NCBI GenBank assembly: GCA_000381585.1 | Contig: KB906735.1 | Span: forward strand, 208,242 to 272,241 | Length of the DNA: 64,000 bases | DNA from: Acidobacteriaceae bacterium KBS 83 | GTDB lineage: Bacteria > Acidobacteriota > Terriglobia > Terriglobales > Acidobacteriaceae | Direction: 5' to 3' | Shown: piece by piece, positions 1-9,134 of the stretch | Layout: every line of letters starts with the position of its first letter | Position numbering within the stretch: position 1 is the first letter of the stretch | The notes under the pieces: model-generated | What the model saw: only the letters and a program-made list of their open reading frames with translations | Told to the model about the DNA's origin: nothing | The model's database searches: none | Position numbers and translations under genes: made by a program

Positions 1-1
1 C

Positions 2-808
2 CGTCCTTTTCCCTACGTCGACTCCTCGATCGGCTATTTGGACTCGCAGGGCTTGTCAAACTACAACGCGCTCCAAGCAAAGGTGCAACACAACTTCGGC
101 GCGGGCGTATCAGCTCTGGTCAATTACACCTATAGCCACGCACTGGGCGATTCATCGAACGCGAACCTTGGCGCACAGAACAATGACAGCTTCCGCTGGA
201 GCGCGCGTCCGAATATCGAGTACGGAAGCCTGGATTTCGATGTGCGGCATCGCTTCCTCGCGAGCTACATCTGGGATCTTCCAATCGGCAGAGACCAGCA
301 TTTTGCATCGAACGTCAACAGCTTTACGAATGTGCTGATCGGCAACTGGCAGCTCTCGGGAATTGTGACGCTCTCCTCGGGCACCTGGTTCACAGTGACC
401 GATGCGAACGCCAACTTCGCGAACTCCGATGGACAACAGCGTCCGGACTTTGTGCCGGGCCAGAGCGGCAATGGCAAGCCCTGCATTCCGGGCACTTTCT
501 TCAATACATGCGCGTTTGCCGACCCGGCGCCGGGATCTTTTGGAAATGTCAGCCTGAACTCGCTGCGCGGCCCCAACTATAAGAACTGGGACGGCTCACT
601 CCTGAAGAGTTTTCCTATCGGAGAGAGCCGCCGCGTCGAGTTCCGTGCAGAGTTTTACAATCTGCTGAATCACACAAATTACCTATTTGCGGCGCCGGGC
701 CCGCAGAACTCGAATAACGCAACGGTGCTGGGCGCCTCAAGCTTCGGCTACGTCACTGCCGCACGTCCACCACGACAGATTCAGTTGGGACTGAAGTTGT
801 ACTACTAG
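2..808 (+). CDS. TonB-dependent receptor, C-terminal part (5' end outside window)
   Basis: The open frame runs in from the left edge and encodes about 268 residues of an outer-membrane beta-barrel. Alternating aromatic strands (LVNYTYSHALGDSS, VEFRAEFYNLLNHTNY) and a terminal KLYY with a C-terminal aromatic residue are typical of the large acidobacterial TonB-dependent receptors that carry an N-terminal carboxypeptidase-regulatory-like domain. The plug domain and signal peptide would lie outside the window. The stop is 8 bases before the next start, so it is probably cotranscribed with the GH109-like enzyme; import of a glycan or its fragments is an inference from that neighbour. Family assignment is good, substrate unknown. 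Confidence 0.85.
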   Translation, partial: RPFPYVDSSIGYLDSQGLSNYNALQAKVQHNFGAGVSALVNYTYSHALGDSSNANLGAQNNDSFRWSARPNIEYGSLDFDVRHRFLASYIWDLPIGRDQHFASNVNSFTNVLIGNWQLSGIVTLSSGTWFTVTDANANFANSDGQQRPDFVPGQSGNGKPCIPGTFFNTCAFADPAPGSFGNVSLNSLRGPNYKNWDGSLLKSFPIGESRRVEFRAEFYNLLNHTNYLFAAPGPQNSNNATVLGASSFGYVTAARPPRQIQLGLKLYY

Positions 809-816
809 GAGAATGC

Positions 817-2229
817 ATGGACGAACGTCCAATTGAAGCGTCGCAATCGCTTGCGGCGGAGAGTGAAACTGCCGCTCACGGTTCCGTCTCGCGACGCAGC
901 TTCCTGCAGGCGGGCGCGGCGTCCGCCATTGGGCTGGGATTGTCGTCCTTGGAGGCGACCGCACGAACGCCTGAAGCACACGTCCAAGGCAAAACCATGA
1001 TGGATGTGCCCTTCGAAGCGAAGGAGCCGCAGCTCGGCATCATTGGCGTGGGTGGCCGCGGCACGAGTCTGTTGGAAGATCTGCTGGCAGCGAATGCGCA
1101 GGTGCGGGCGATCTGCGATGTTGTGCCGGGGAAAGCAAAGAATGCTCAGCAGTTGATTGAAAAAGCGGGCCAGCACGGGCCCGAGCTTTACACCGAGAGC
1201 GATCGCGCATACGAGCGACTGGTCGCGCGGGACGATCTGGATCTGGTGATTATCGCGACCCCGTGGCGGTGGCATGTTCCCATGGCGGCCGCCGGCATGC
1301 AAAAAGGCAAACATGTCGCGGTCGAAGTGCCTGCCGCAACCACGATCGATGACTGCTGGCAGCTCGTGAATACGTCTGAAGCTACGCGGCGACATTGCAT
1401 CATGCTCGAGAACTGCTGCTACGGCTACAACGAGACACTCGTCCTTCGTATGGTCCGTGCGGGAGTATTTGGCGATCTTCTCTATGGAGAAGGTGGGTAT
1501 CTGCATGATTTGCGCGAAGAGTTATTTTCAAACAAGGGCGAAGGTCTCTGGCGTCGAACCGTGCATACGCAGCGAAACGGCAACCTCTACCCGACGCACG
1601 GCCTGGGGCCGGTCGCGAACTACATGAGTATTAACCGCGGTGACCGCTTCGATTATCTCGTCTCGATGAGCACACCGCAGCGAGGTCTTGATGTCTATCG
1701 CAGTGCTCACCTGGAAAAGGGAGATCCACGGTGGGCGGAACGCTACATCACCGGCGATATGAACACTTCGCTGATCAAGACCGCGCACGGGCTGACGCTT
1801 ACGCTGAAGCATGATGTCTCGAACCCTCGGCCTTACGATCGCATTAACACAGTTGCGGGAACAAAGGGCATCTTCGCCGACTATCCGCCGCGCATCTACC
1901 TGGACGGTCAGAAGGGTGAGGAGGCGTGGGCGAGCCTGGATGCATTCAAGGAGTATGAGCATCCCTTGTGGAAGCAGGAAGGAGACGTCGCGCGCAAGGC
2001 GGGAGGCCATGGAGGGATGGATTTCATCATGGTCTATCGGCTTCTCGACTGCATGCGCAAGGGTCTCCCGCCGGACATGGATGTTTACGACGCGGCTTCG
2101 TGGTCGGCGCCAGGTCCGCTCAGTCTTACCTCGCTTCAAGAAGGAAGCGCACCGGCGAAATTCCCAGACTTCACTCGCGGCCACTGGCACGACCGAAGTG
2201 GCTCACCCATCGCCGGAGCTATTAGCTGA
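817..2229 (+). CDS. GH109-like Gfo/Idh/MocA-fold glycosidase, Tat signal
   Basis: 470 residues. A twin-arginine signal (SRRSFLQAGAASAIGLG, near residues 26-43) implies export folded with its nucleotide. The Rossmann motif GIIGVGGRGT begins near residue 73. EVPAA, LENCCYGYNETL and RNGNLYPTHGLGPVANY (His261) are hallmarks I associate with GH109 alpha-N-acetylgalactosaminidases, which use enzyme-bound NAD+ in an oxidation-elimination-addition mechanism. The C-terminal DVYDAASWSAP and KFPDFTRG segments also fit. An AGGAG ribosome site precedes the ATG, 8 bases after the TonB receptor stop, suggesting an uptake and degradation pair. A plain sugar oxidoreductase is the alternative. Confidence 0.8.
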   Translation: MDERPIEASQSLAAESETAAHGSVSRRSFLQAGAASAIGLGLSSLEATARTPEAHVQGKTMMDVPFEAKEPQLGIIGVGGRGTSLLEDLLAANAQVRAICDVVPGKAKNAQQLIEKAGQHGPELYTESDRAYERLVARDDLDLVIIATPWRWHVPMAAAGMQKGKHVAVEVPAATTIDDCWQLVNTSEATRRHCIMLENCCYGYNETLVLRMVRAGVFGDLLYGEGGYLHDLREELFSNKGEGLWRRTVHTQRNGNLYPTHGLGPVANYMSINRGDRFDYLVSMSTPQRGLDVYRSAHLEKGDPRWAERYITGDMNTSLIKTAHGLTLTLKHDVSNPRPYDRINTVAGTKGIFADYPPRIYLDGQKGEEAWASLDAFKEYEHPLWKQEGDVARKAGGHGGMDFIMVYRLLDCMRKGLPPDMDVYDAASWSAPGPLSLTSLQEGSAPAKFPDFTRGHWHDRSGSPIAGAIS

Positions 2230-2345
2230 GTCTGACCCGCCGAGGCGCCAATGAGCACCATTCTCGCCTCTTGCCAGTACGAGTTGAACAATTCAGCCAA
2301 CGGTACTGGGAGCCAACTGCACCGGGACTGTAGTATCTTCCTTCC

Positions 2346-3101
2346 GTGTCAGCCGTTGCTCAGCACCGAAAAACAGAAGCTCCCCGGCATACCGCGCTTG
2401 TCCGCGTGACGCATTGGATCACGGTCTTTTGTTTCTGCGCTCTCTTGATCAGCGGTATTGAGATCGTGATTTCGCACCCTCGATTCTATTGGGGTGAGGT
2501 GGGAAATGTGGGTACATCACCCCTGTTCACGATCCCAATTCCCTCCTCGCGGGGCACGGTGCCGACGGGGTATGGGTTTGTAATGCCTGACCAGAATGGT
2601 TGGAGCCGGTATTTGCACTTCCAGACAGCATGGGCTCTGGTGCTGACCGGGTTGGTCTATGGGTTGGCCGGGTTGTGGACGGGGCACTTCTGGAAGGATC
2701 TGGTCCCGGAACGGGGCGACAGGAAGTGGCGCGCGTACTGGGGGCGTACGGCGCAGTATCTCCGCCGGACGCCACCGGAGGCGCGGGAGGCGAACTCATA
2801 CAACGTGCTGCAACGGACGGCGTATCTCGGAGTGATCTTCGTGCTGTTCCCCCTGGTGATCTGGACAGGGCTGGCGTCGTCTCCGGCGTTCGATTCGGCA
2901 GTGCCAGCGGCGGTGAACCTGTTGGGAGGGCGGCAATCGGCGCGCACACTGCACTTTTTCGTCTCCGGGGCGCTCGTGCTCTTCCTCTTGGTCCACGTCG
3001 CGATGGTGGCGTTGTCGGGATTCCGCAACCGGATGCGGGGAATGATCTCGGGTCGCCTAGTCGTTCCTGAGGCCGCGGTCCCTGAGGAGGAGCGTTCATG
3101 A
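2346..3101 (+). CDS. Cytochrome b561-type membrane subunit
   Basis: 251 residues with several hydrophobic segments and histidines in membrane positions (VRVTHWITVFCF near residue 20; TLHFFVSGALVLFLLVHVA near residue 205), as in di-heme cytochromes b of the formate-dehydrogenase-gamma / Ni-Fe-hydrogenase b-type group. The start is GTG with no clear Shine-Dalgarno; a possible -10 (TAGTAT, 2331-2336) ends only 9 bases upstream, so the mRNA may be nearly leaderless. The stop overlaps the next start by 4 bases (ATGA). It probably passes electrons between the quinone pool and the exported molybdoenzyme encoded next; direction is not determinable from sequence. Confidence 0.8.
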   Translation: MSAVAQHRKTEAPRHTALVRVTHWITVFCFCALLISGIEIVISHPRFYWGEVGNVGTSPLFTIPIPSSRGTVPTGYGFVMPDQNGWSRYLHFQTAWALVLTGLVYGLAGLWTGHFWKDLVPERGDRKWRAYWGRTAQYLRRTPPEAREANSYNVLQRTAYLGVIFVLFPLVIWTGLASSPAFDSAVPAAVNLLGGRQSARTLHFFVSGALVLFLLVHVAMVALSGFRNRMRGMISGRLVVPEAAVPEEERS

Positions 3102-3859
3102 CGAAAGCTATCTCACGTCGCAAGCTCATCACGAAGGGTCTCGCCGCCGCAGCGGGCGTTTCCGGATTGGCCGCGACAGGCCTCGCAATGCGCCGCCATG
3201 GATTGATTCCGCCCGACCACTGCGGAGTCTATGGTCCGGGAGAGACGCTGACCTACGCTGCGCAGCGGCTGCTCACCAGGCATTCGCTGGCACGCGAGTT
3301 TCCGCGGAGCATGATCTCAAAGAGGCCTTTTGCGAACGAAGTTGCGCCGCCAAGCGACGCGTTCAAGCGGCTTCAGGTGAATCGGTTTGCAGATTGGCGT
3401 CTGGCGGTGGATGGGATGGTCGCGAGACCGCTCTCGGTTTCGCTCAGTGACCTGCGCGCTCTTCCCTTCCGCAGCCAGATCACAGAGGTGGCCTGCGAGG
3501 AGGGCTGGTCGTATATCGCGGAGTGGATCGGCACTCCGCTGGTTGAGGTGCTCAACGAAGCGGGCCTCTTGCCGCAGGCGCGCTATCTAGTCTACTTCTC
3601 GATAGAAAGCAATTGGTGGGAGAGCATCGATCTGGCGGATGCGCTGCATCCGCAGACGCTGCTAACGTGGGGAATGAACGATGGCGACCTTCCCGTGCCG
3701 TTCGGCGGGCCGCTGCGGCTGCGCGTGCCGCGACAGCTTGGCTACAAGAGCGTGAAATATATTGTGCGGCTGACGGCCGCAGATTCGCTGAAAGGTTTCG
3801 GCAAGGGTCTGGGCTCGGCGTCGCCAGAAGCCGGGTATGCGTGGTACGCGGGGATTTGA
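3098..3859 (+). CDS. Tat-exported molybdopterin-dependent oxidoreductase (sulfite-oxidase fold)
   Basis: 253 residues. N-terminal SRRKLITKGLAAAAG is a Tat signal. The core VACEEGWSYIAEWIGTPL contains Cys133, the predicted molybdenum-ligating cysteine of the SUOX/MsrP (YedY) family; WGMNDGDLPVPFGGPLRLR and QLGYKSVKYI are typical downstream family motifs. Coupled by a 4-base overlap to the preceding cytochrome b, resembling the MsrP-MsrQ arrangement, though the partner here looks like a b561-type cytochrome rather than MsrQ. The substrate could be methionine sulfoxide, sulfite or something else; sequence does not decide. Confidence 0.85.
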   Translation: MTKAISRRKLITKGLAAAAGVSGLAATGLAMRRHGLIPPDHCGVYGPGETLTYAAQRLLTRHSLAREFPRSMISKRPFANEVAPPSDAFKRLQVNRFADWRLAVDGMVARPLSVSLSDLRALPFRSQITEVACEEGWSYIAEWIGTPLVEVLNEAGLLPQARYLVYFSIESNWWESIDLADALHPQTLLTWGMNDGDLPVPFGGPLRLRVPRQLGYKSVKYIVRLTAADSLKGFGKGLGSASPEAGYAWYAGI

Positions 3860-4038
3860 TCTGTACTTCGGCATGTCGGCAATCTTCGCGCCCCCTTACG
3901 CCGATCAGACACATCTCGATCTGATCTAGATCTTGTCCTCTAGCTTGGCCTCCCGGATCTCGCCCCGGGGTGGTGCGACCGGCTGGTTGCGTCTGTTTTG
4001 GGCGGGCTCAGCTGAGACGAAGTGAGCGGCGGAGTTCT

Positions 4039-4047
4039 TGCTATAAT
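4039..4047 (+). promoter_or_regulatory. Extended -10 promoter of the sdh operon
   Basis: TGCTATAAT matches the extended -10 consensus TGnTATAAT exactly. No good -35 is seen, which such promoters can do without. Transcription would begin near 4053-4055, giving a leader of about 50 bases before the ATG at 4103. This also argues against the upstream GTG at 4022 as the first gene's start. Confidence 0.6.
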
Positions 4048-4102
4048 CGCGTCCCAGCGGCGGGAAGGGCCTGTCGGACTATCCCTCTGCCGTGGAGGGA
4101 AG

Positions 4103-4888
4103 ATGGCGGGTCCCCAAGTCGTCTGGAAAGGCGGCAGCTTCGGCCAGACGTCTCGTCGCGATGCGTGGTGGTTTTCGCCATCGGCAGTTCTCATAGGGTT
4201 GAGTATCTTCGTGGTGTACTCCACGTGGGCCGCACTGCAGAACAGCCACTACACCTTTGGGCCGTACATCTCACCGTTTTATTCTCCCGAGCTCTTCGGT
4301 GATTCGCCACACGCGCTGTTCGGTCCGAAACCGGGATGGTATCCGAGCTTTCTGCCATTCTCCCCGGCACTTTTCATCCTCTGGATACCCGGCCTTTTCC
4401 GGCTGACTTGCTACTACTATCGCGGCGCATACTACAAATCATTTTGGGCCGACCCGCCCGCATGTGCCGTAAGCGAGCCACGCAAGAGCTATCTCGGCGA
4501 ACGGCGCTTTCCGCTGATACTGCAGAATTTTCATCGCTATTTTCTGCGGCTCTCTTATCCGGTGTGGGGATTTCTCGCCTATGACGCAGTGATGTCCTTT
4601 CGTTTTCCCGATGGTTTCGGAATCGGAATCGGAAGCCTGATTCTGGTTGTGAATGTTGTACTGCTGGGCGGATATGTATTTGGCTGTCACGCCTTTCGGC
4701 ATCTGGTCGGAGGAACGCTCGACCGAATTTCGGAGCACCCGGTCCGGCACAAGCTCTACGATTGCGTGAGCTGTCTGAATGCGGCACACAGAAGATGGGC
4801 GTGGGCCAGTCTGTTTTGGGTGGGATTTTCGGACGTTTACATCCGCCTCTGCTCGATGGGTGTCTGGCATGACTGGAGAATCTTTTAA
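4103..4888 (+). CDS. sdhC: Succinate dehydrogenase membrane anchor / cytochrome b subunit
   Basis: 261 residues from the ATG at 4103, chosen because a GGAGGGA ribosome site lies just upstream and the promoter at 4039-4047 would fall inside a longer version. Several hydrophobic segments (VLIGLSIFVVYSTWAAL, IGSLILVVNVVLLGGYVFG) and histidines in NFHRYF, CHAFRH and NAAHRR suit heme and quinone binding. It is followed directly by the SDH flavoprotein and iron-sulfur genes, so it is the membrane anchor passing electrons to quinone. It resembles single-polypeptide anchors rather than the short SdhC plus SdhD pair. The stop TAA is immediately followed by the GTG of sdhA. Confidence 0.75.
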   Translation: MAGPQVVWKGGSFGQTSRRDAWWFSPSAVLIGLSIFVVYSTWAALQNSHYTFGPYISPFYSPELFGDSPHALFGPKPGWYPSFLPFSPALFILWIPGLFRLTCYYYRGAYYKSFWADPPACAVSEPRKSYLGERRFPLILQNFHRYFLRLSYPVWGFLAYDAVMSFRFPDGFGIGIGSLILVVNVVLLGGYVFGCHAFRHLVGGTLDRISEHPVRHKLYDCVSCLNAAHRRWAWASLFWVGFSDVYIRLCSMGVWHDWRIF

Positions 4889-6703
4889 GTGCCGGAGTTC
4901 GAGCGATTTTCTTACGACGTGCTGGTGATCGGCGCCGGCGGCGCGGGACTTCGTGCTGCAATCGAGGCTGCAGCCAGCGGCGTCAGGGTAGGAGTCGTCT
5001 GCAAATCGCTGCTTGGCAAAGCGCATACCGTCATGGCCGAGGGGGGTATCGCAGCTGCTCTCGCCAACGTCGATGATCGCGATAGCTGGCGCGTTCATTT
5101 CGCCGACACCATGCGTGGCGGTCAATATCTCAACAACTGCCGCATGGCGGAATTACACGCCAAGGAAGCACCCGAATGCGTGCGTGAGCTCGAGGCATGG
5201 GGCGCACTCTTCGACAGGACCAAAGACGGTCGGATCCTTCAACGGAACTTCGGCGGCCACAAATATCCTCGCCTGGCCCATGTCGGCGACCGCACCGGGC
5301 TCGAAATGATCCGTACTCTTCAGGACCACGGCATTCACACCGGGATGGAAGTCCACATGGAATGCACCGTGCTCGGACTACTGGTGGATTCGGGCAGAGT
5401 TGCGGGAGCGTGCGGATACGACCGAGAGAAAGGCCTCTTTCGCCTGTGGCAGGCGAATGCGGTGGTGCTAGCCACCGGCGGGATCGGACGGGCGTTCAAG
5501 ATCACCAGCAACAGTTGGGAGTACACAGGCGACGGTCTTGCACTCGCCTATCGCGTCGGCGCGGAATTGCAGGACATGGAGTTCGTTCAATTCCATCCGA
5601 CAGGCATGGTCTGGCCGATCAGCGTGCGCGGCATTCTGGTGACAGAAGGCGTGCGCGGCGAGGGCGGTGTTCTGCGCAACAGTGAAGGCCGCCGATTCAT
5701 GTTCGATGACATTCCTGATCTGTACAAGGAGCAGACTGCGGATTCGGAAGAAGAGGGCTGGCGCTACACGCAGGGCGACAGAAATGCTCGCCGGCCGCCT
5801 GAGCTGCTCACGCGCGATCACGTCGCCCGCTGCATCAATCGGGAGGTCAAGGCAGGTCGAGGCACACCGCATGGAGGGGTCTTTCTCGATATCGCCTGGA
5901 TCAAGACGCATCTTCCGAAATCCGAGGAGCACATCAAACGCAAGCTGCCCAGCATGTATCACCAGTTCAAACAGTTGGCGGATCTGGATATCACCAAGGA
6001 GCCGATGGAAGTCGGACCAACGACTCACTACATGATGGGCGGCATCCGGGTGGACGGCGATTCGCAGATGTCGTCCGTGCCAGGGTTGTTTGCCGCGGGC
6101 GAAGTGGCGGCCGGGCTGCACGGCGCGAATCGGCTGGGCGGCAATTCCCTCTCCGACCTGGTCGTCTTCGGGCGACGCGCCGGGCGCTTTGCGGCGGAAT
6201 TCGCCAAAAGCAATAAGGCGGCCACGGTTGATGAGCAGCAACTTCAAGCAACCGCGAGCGCCGCTCTCGCACCCTTTGATCGTGGCCTTTCCGGAGAGAA
6301 TCCGTATCAGATTCAATATGATTTGCAGGATGCGATGCAGGATCTGGTAGGCATCGTCCGCACCGAGAGTGAAATGCTGCGGGCATTGGAGAGCATCAGG
6401 CAGTTCCGTGCGCGAGCGGACCACGTTGGCATCACGGGCAACCGACAGTACAACAACGGATGGCACACTGCCATGGATCTCGACAGTCTGCTGGTGGTTT
6501 CCGAGGCGGTTACGCGCGCTGCCCTGCTTCGGAAGGAGAGCCGGGGCGCACAGTTCCGCGAGGACTTTCCGAGTAAAGACGCAGAGTGGGGCAGGCACAA
6601 CATCGTCGTCAAGCGTAGTACGGATGGGGGAATGCAGGTGGAGAAGCGACCTCTTGCCCCAATACCCGAGGAGTTAAAGGCCGTAATCGAGGAGATGAAA
6701 TAG
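4889..6703 (+). CDS. sdhA: Succinate dehydrogenase flavoprotein subunit
   Basis: 604 residues, normal for the family. The FAD dinucleotide-binding motif VLVIGAGGAGLRAAIEAA is near residues 10-27. VMAEGGIAAAL, the substrate-site segment FVQFHPTGM (His near residue 236), REVKAGRGTPHGGVFLD with the family's catalytic arginine region, and ANRLGGNSLSDLVVFGRRAG near the second FAD-binding region are all present. It oxidises succinate to fumarate or runs in reverse, on the cytoplasmic face. GTG start directly after the anchor gene; the stop TAG is directly followed by the ATG of sdhB, so translation is coupled. Confidence 0.95.
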   Translation: MPEFERFSYDVLVIGAGGAGLRAAIEAAASGVRVGVVCKSLLGKAHTVMAEGGIAAALANVDDRDSWRVHFADTMRGGQYLNNCRMAELHAKEAPECVRELEAWGALFDRTKDGRILQRNFGGHKYPRLAHVGDRTGLEMIRTLQDHGIHTGMEVHMECTVLGLLVDSGRVAGACGYDREKGLFRLWQANAVVLATGGIGRAFKITSNSWEYTGDGLALAYRVGAELQDMEFVQFHPTGMVWPISVRGILVTEGVRGEGGVLRNSEGRRFMFDDIPDLYKEQTADSEEEGWRYTQGDRNARRPPELLTRDHVARCINREVKAGRGTPHGGVFLDIAWIKTHLPKSEEHIKRKLPSMYHQFKQLADLDITKEPMEVGPTTHYMMGGIRVDGDSQMSSVPGLFAAGEVAAGLHGANRLGGNSLSDLVVFGRRAGRFAAEFAKSNKAATVDEQQLQATASAALAPFDRGLSGENPYQIQYDLQDAMQDLVGIVRTESEMLRALESIRQFRARADHVGITGNRQYNNGWHTAMDLDSLLVVSEAVTRAALLRKESRGAQFREDFPSKDAEWGRHNIVVKRSTDGGMQVEKRPLAPIPEELKAVIEEMK

Positions 6704-7441
6704 ATGGCCGGGCAGGCGACATTTCGAATCTGGAGAGGAGATCCGGCAGGCGGCAAATTTCAGGATTACGTCACGCCGGTGGACGAGGGCATGGTGGTTC
6801 TGGACGCCGTGCACCGCATCCAGGCTCAGCAGGCATTCGATCTTGCAGTGCGATGGAACTGCAAGGCCGGCAAGTGCGGCTCGTGTTCGGCGGAAATCAA
6901 CGGAATGCCGAAGCTGATGTGCATGACCCGGCTCAACAATCTCAATCTCGACATGCCGGTTATTCTCGAGCCGATGCACACATTTCCCGTGATTCGCGAC
7001 CTAGTTACCGACGTCTCGTGGAACTTCCGGGCGAAGAAGACGATCAAGGAATTCAGGCCCCGTTCACCAGACCTGCCGGATGGGACGTGGCACATGCAGC
7101 AGGCAGACGTCGAACGGGTGCAGGAATTTCGTAAGTGCATCGAATGTTTTCTCTGTCAGGATGTGTGTCACGTTCTGCGCGAACACCACAAGCATGATGA
7201 GTTTATCGGACCTCGCCTGCTAGTCCATGTAGCCGCGCTCGAGATGCATCCCCTCGATGTCGAGGACCGCGTGAGTGATTTAAGACAGAAGCACAACATC
7301 GGTTATTGCAATATCACCACTTGCTGCCGCAAGGTATGTCCGGAGTCCATCACGATAACCGAGAACGCAATCATTCCACTCAAGGAGCGAGTGGTGGACC
7401 AGTTCTTCGATCCCCTGAAGCAGCTTTTTCACATCATCTAA
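6704..7441 (+). CDS. sdhB: Succinate dehydrogenase iron-sulfur subunit
   Basis: 245 residues. WNCKAGKCGSCSAEING supplies [2Fe-2S] cysteines; CIECFLCQDVCHV and CNITTCCRKVCPE supply ligands for the [4Fe-4S] and [3Fe-4S] clusters. It carries electrons from the flavoprotein to the membrane anchor. The ATG follows the sdhA stop without a gap, and a TPR-protein gene follows 16 bases later. Confidence 0.95.
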   Translation: MAGQATFRIWRGDPAGGKFQDYVTPVDEGMVVLDAVHRIQAQQAFDLAVRWNCKAGKCGSCSAEINGMPKLMCMTRLNNLNLDMPVILEPMHTFPVIRDLVTDVSWNFRAKKTIKEFRPRSPDLPDGTWHMQQADVERVQEFRKCIECFLCQDVCHVLREHHKHDEFIGPRLLVHVAALEMHPLDVEDRVSDLRQKHNIGYCNITTCCRKVCPESITITENAIIPLKERVVDQFFDPLKQLFHII

Positions 7442-7457
7442 GCGGAAGGAGGGTCTC

Positions 7458-7958
7458 ATGTTCGCACTTAAGCCAATTTCTCGTGACAGCGTGGACGGCG
7501 CGCTGGCCAGGGCCGAACGATACCGTCTGCTCAATGAGCCACACGAAGCAGAGAGCATCTGCCGCGATATTCTCGACGTGGATCCGGCTAACCGGCAGGC
7601 GCGCATTAGCCTGGTCCTCGCCCTGACCGACGAGATTCCTGAGGATGCTGGCGCGTTCGCCCGGGCCATAGAGGCGATGTCCGACATGGAAACGGAATAC
7701 GATCGCACCTACTACTCCGGAATCGCGTGGGAGCGGCGCGCGAAGGCGTCGTATGCTGCGAGCGGCGTAGGGACCAGCGGCTATGTCTACGATTGGACGG
7801 TCAGGGCGCTCCGCCTTTTCGGAGAAGCGGAACATCTGCGGCCGGCAGGTAATGACGACGCGATTCTACGTTGGAACGCCTGCGTTCGTTTTCTCGATCG
7901 CCATAAGGAGTTGGGGCCGAAAACGGAGGAAGCTCCAGAGCCCATACTTTCGGAGTAA
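7458..7958 (+). CDS. TPR-containing protein in the sdh operon
   Basis: 166 residues, soluble, no signal peptide. An N-terminal TPR-like helical pair is visible (ALARAERYRLLNEPHEAESI, then LDVDPANRQARISLVLAL, residues about 12-55); the rest is helical with DYSG-like turns but no recognised catalytic motif. A strong AAGGAGG site precedes the ATG, 16 bases after sdhB. Position suggests a role in assembly or regulation of the SDH complex, or simple co-expression with central metabolism; neither is shown by sequence. Confidence 0.7.
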   Translation: MFALKPISRDSVDGALARAERYRLLNEPHEAESICRDILDVDPANRQARISLVLALTDEIPEDAGAFARAIEAMSDMETEYDRTYYSGIAWERRAKASYAASGVGTSGYVYDWTVRALRLFGEAEHLRPAGNDDAILRWNACVRFLDRHKELGPKTEEAPEPILSE

Positions 7959-8081
7959 TTGCTGCGCCAACTTGGCGTTGAAGTGAAAGAACGGCGGAGA
8001 ATATCGCCTTCGGGCAAGCGCTCTTGCGCGTGGAAGCGGCTCCCACCGCACTGTCCACCAGCGTGATGTTGAAGTTCACTT

Positions 8082-8804
8082 TTATTGCTTATCAACAGCG
8101 GCCTGAGCAAGAGGCCCGAAAACCATCAGCCGGCCGGGAGAACCGATGGATGATATGCGATCCAGTTCGGTAAAGAACTCCGACACAATGAGGCCGCGAG
8201 GAGCAAACGCATCCGCGTAAAACTCGGGGAAACGATCGTGTGTGTGCTGCCAGCCCTTCTCCGGTTTGCCCGCGTTGAGCGTTGCCTCGCAGAGGATGAT
8301 TAGCGACTTGGGGTTCGCTACCCGCTTGATCTCGCTAAGTGCTTTGCCTACCAGGGAGTTTGGGATATGTTGAAGGACCGTCCATGTGATCACGGTATCG
8401 AAACTGCGATCAGGAAACGGGAGCTCCGTGGCGCTGGCCTCACAAAACGATATCTGAGGATAGAACTGGCTGGCTTCCGATATGGCCCAGGTGTTAATGT
8501 CCACCGCCGTGTGTTGCTCAAAGTGCTCGGCAATGTATGGAGACAAACGACCGAAGCCACATCCAATTTCCAGTGACCGGCCGGGGTTAACACCGCGCTC
8601 GGCTATTAATCCCAGGCAACGGCGCAATTGCATTACCTCATAGAAGTGCCGGCACAGGAGCCTTCCCGGATCTTTGGCCTCAACGAAACCTTCCGGTTTG
8701 AATGTGACGAATTCTCCCTGTCGAACCACGCTCCCGTGAGGGTGAAACAACCGACGAACTGCCCGCGAGAGCAGGGATGGTCGGGCCGCCATCAGTTCCT
8801 CCAT
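8082..8804 (-). CDS. Class I SAM-dependent methyltransferase
   Basis: 240 residues. Motif I SLEIGCGFGRLSPYIAEHF (about residues 97-115), the acidic AVDINTWAI loop and SFDTVITWTVLQHIPN (motif IV region) define a Rossmann-fold methyltransferase of the Methyltransf_11/25 type. It lies downstream of and on the same strand as the P450 gene after a 330-base gap, divergent from the radical SAM operon. The acceptor is unknown. A role in the same pathway as the radical SAM cluster is an inference from proximity. Confidence 0.85.
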   Translation of the reverse strand: MEELMAARPSLLSRAVRRLFHPHGSVVRQGEFVTFKPEGFVEAKDPGRLLCRHFYEVMQLRRCLGLIAERGVNPGRSLEIGCGFGRLSPYIAEHFEQHTAVDINTWAISEASQFYPQISFCEASATELPFPDRSFDTVITWTVLQHIPNSLVGKALSEIKRVANPKSLIILCEATLNAGKPEKGWQHTHDRFPEFYADAFAPRGLIVSEFFTELDRISSIGSPGRLMVFGPLAQAAVDKQ

Positions 8805-9134
8805 AATTGATCGCTACCGACTCATATCCTTTATTTAAATGCGGCGGCTTCTCCGTATCGGAGCATACCATTTTCCGAAATTTGGCCATCTACTTTGTCC
8901 CACAAACGTGCACACCAGAGACTGATCTTCACTGTTTCCGAGATGTGGACTTCACTTCTTCTGAGGACATCCCACGCTCAATGTTGTCCTGCGCGTCGTT
9001 GTCGTGGTCGCCGATATCCCGATCGAGATCGCGAGCATGCGTTTGCGTCGCCATACGATTCACTCTACTGCTTCGTGAGGGCACGCAACTGTTTCGCTAT
9101 CGTTTGCCGAATCAGTTACGCATATGCGCTTCTA
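8805..9134. other. Intergenic stretch, no gene recognised
   Basis: 330 bases between the P450 stop and the methyltransferase start, both minus strand. AT-rich near 8830-8845, which could hold the methyltransferase promoter. Open frames on the plus strand here show no recognisable protein features. Confidence 0.4.

Noticed and set aside
4022-4102. Upstream GTG start for the SDH anchor
   Set aside because: It lies before the extended -10 promoter at 4039-4047 and lacks a ribosome site, while ATG 4103 has GGAGGGA.
7965-7977. CGCCAACTTGGCG as terminator between sdh operon and methyltransferase
   Set aside because: The stem is only four base pairs with a five-base loop and no U-run follows, so it is not a convincing intrinsic terminator.
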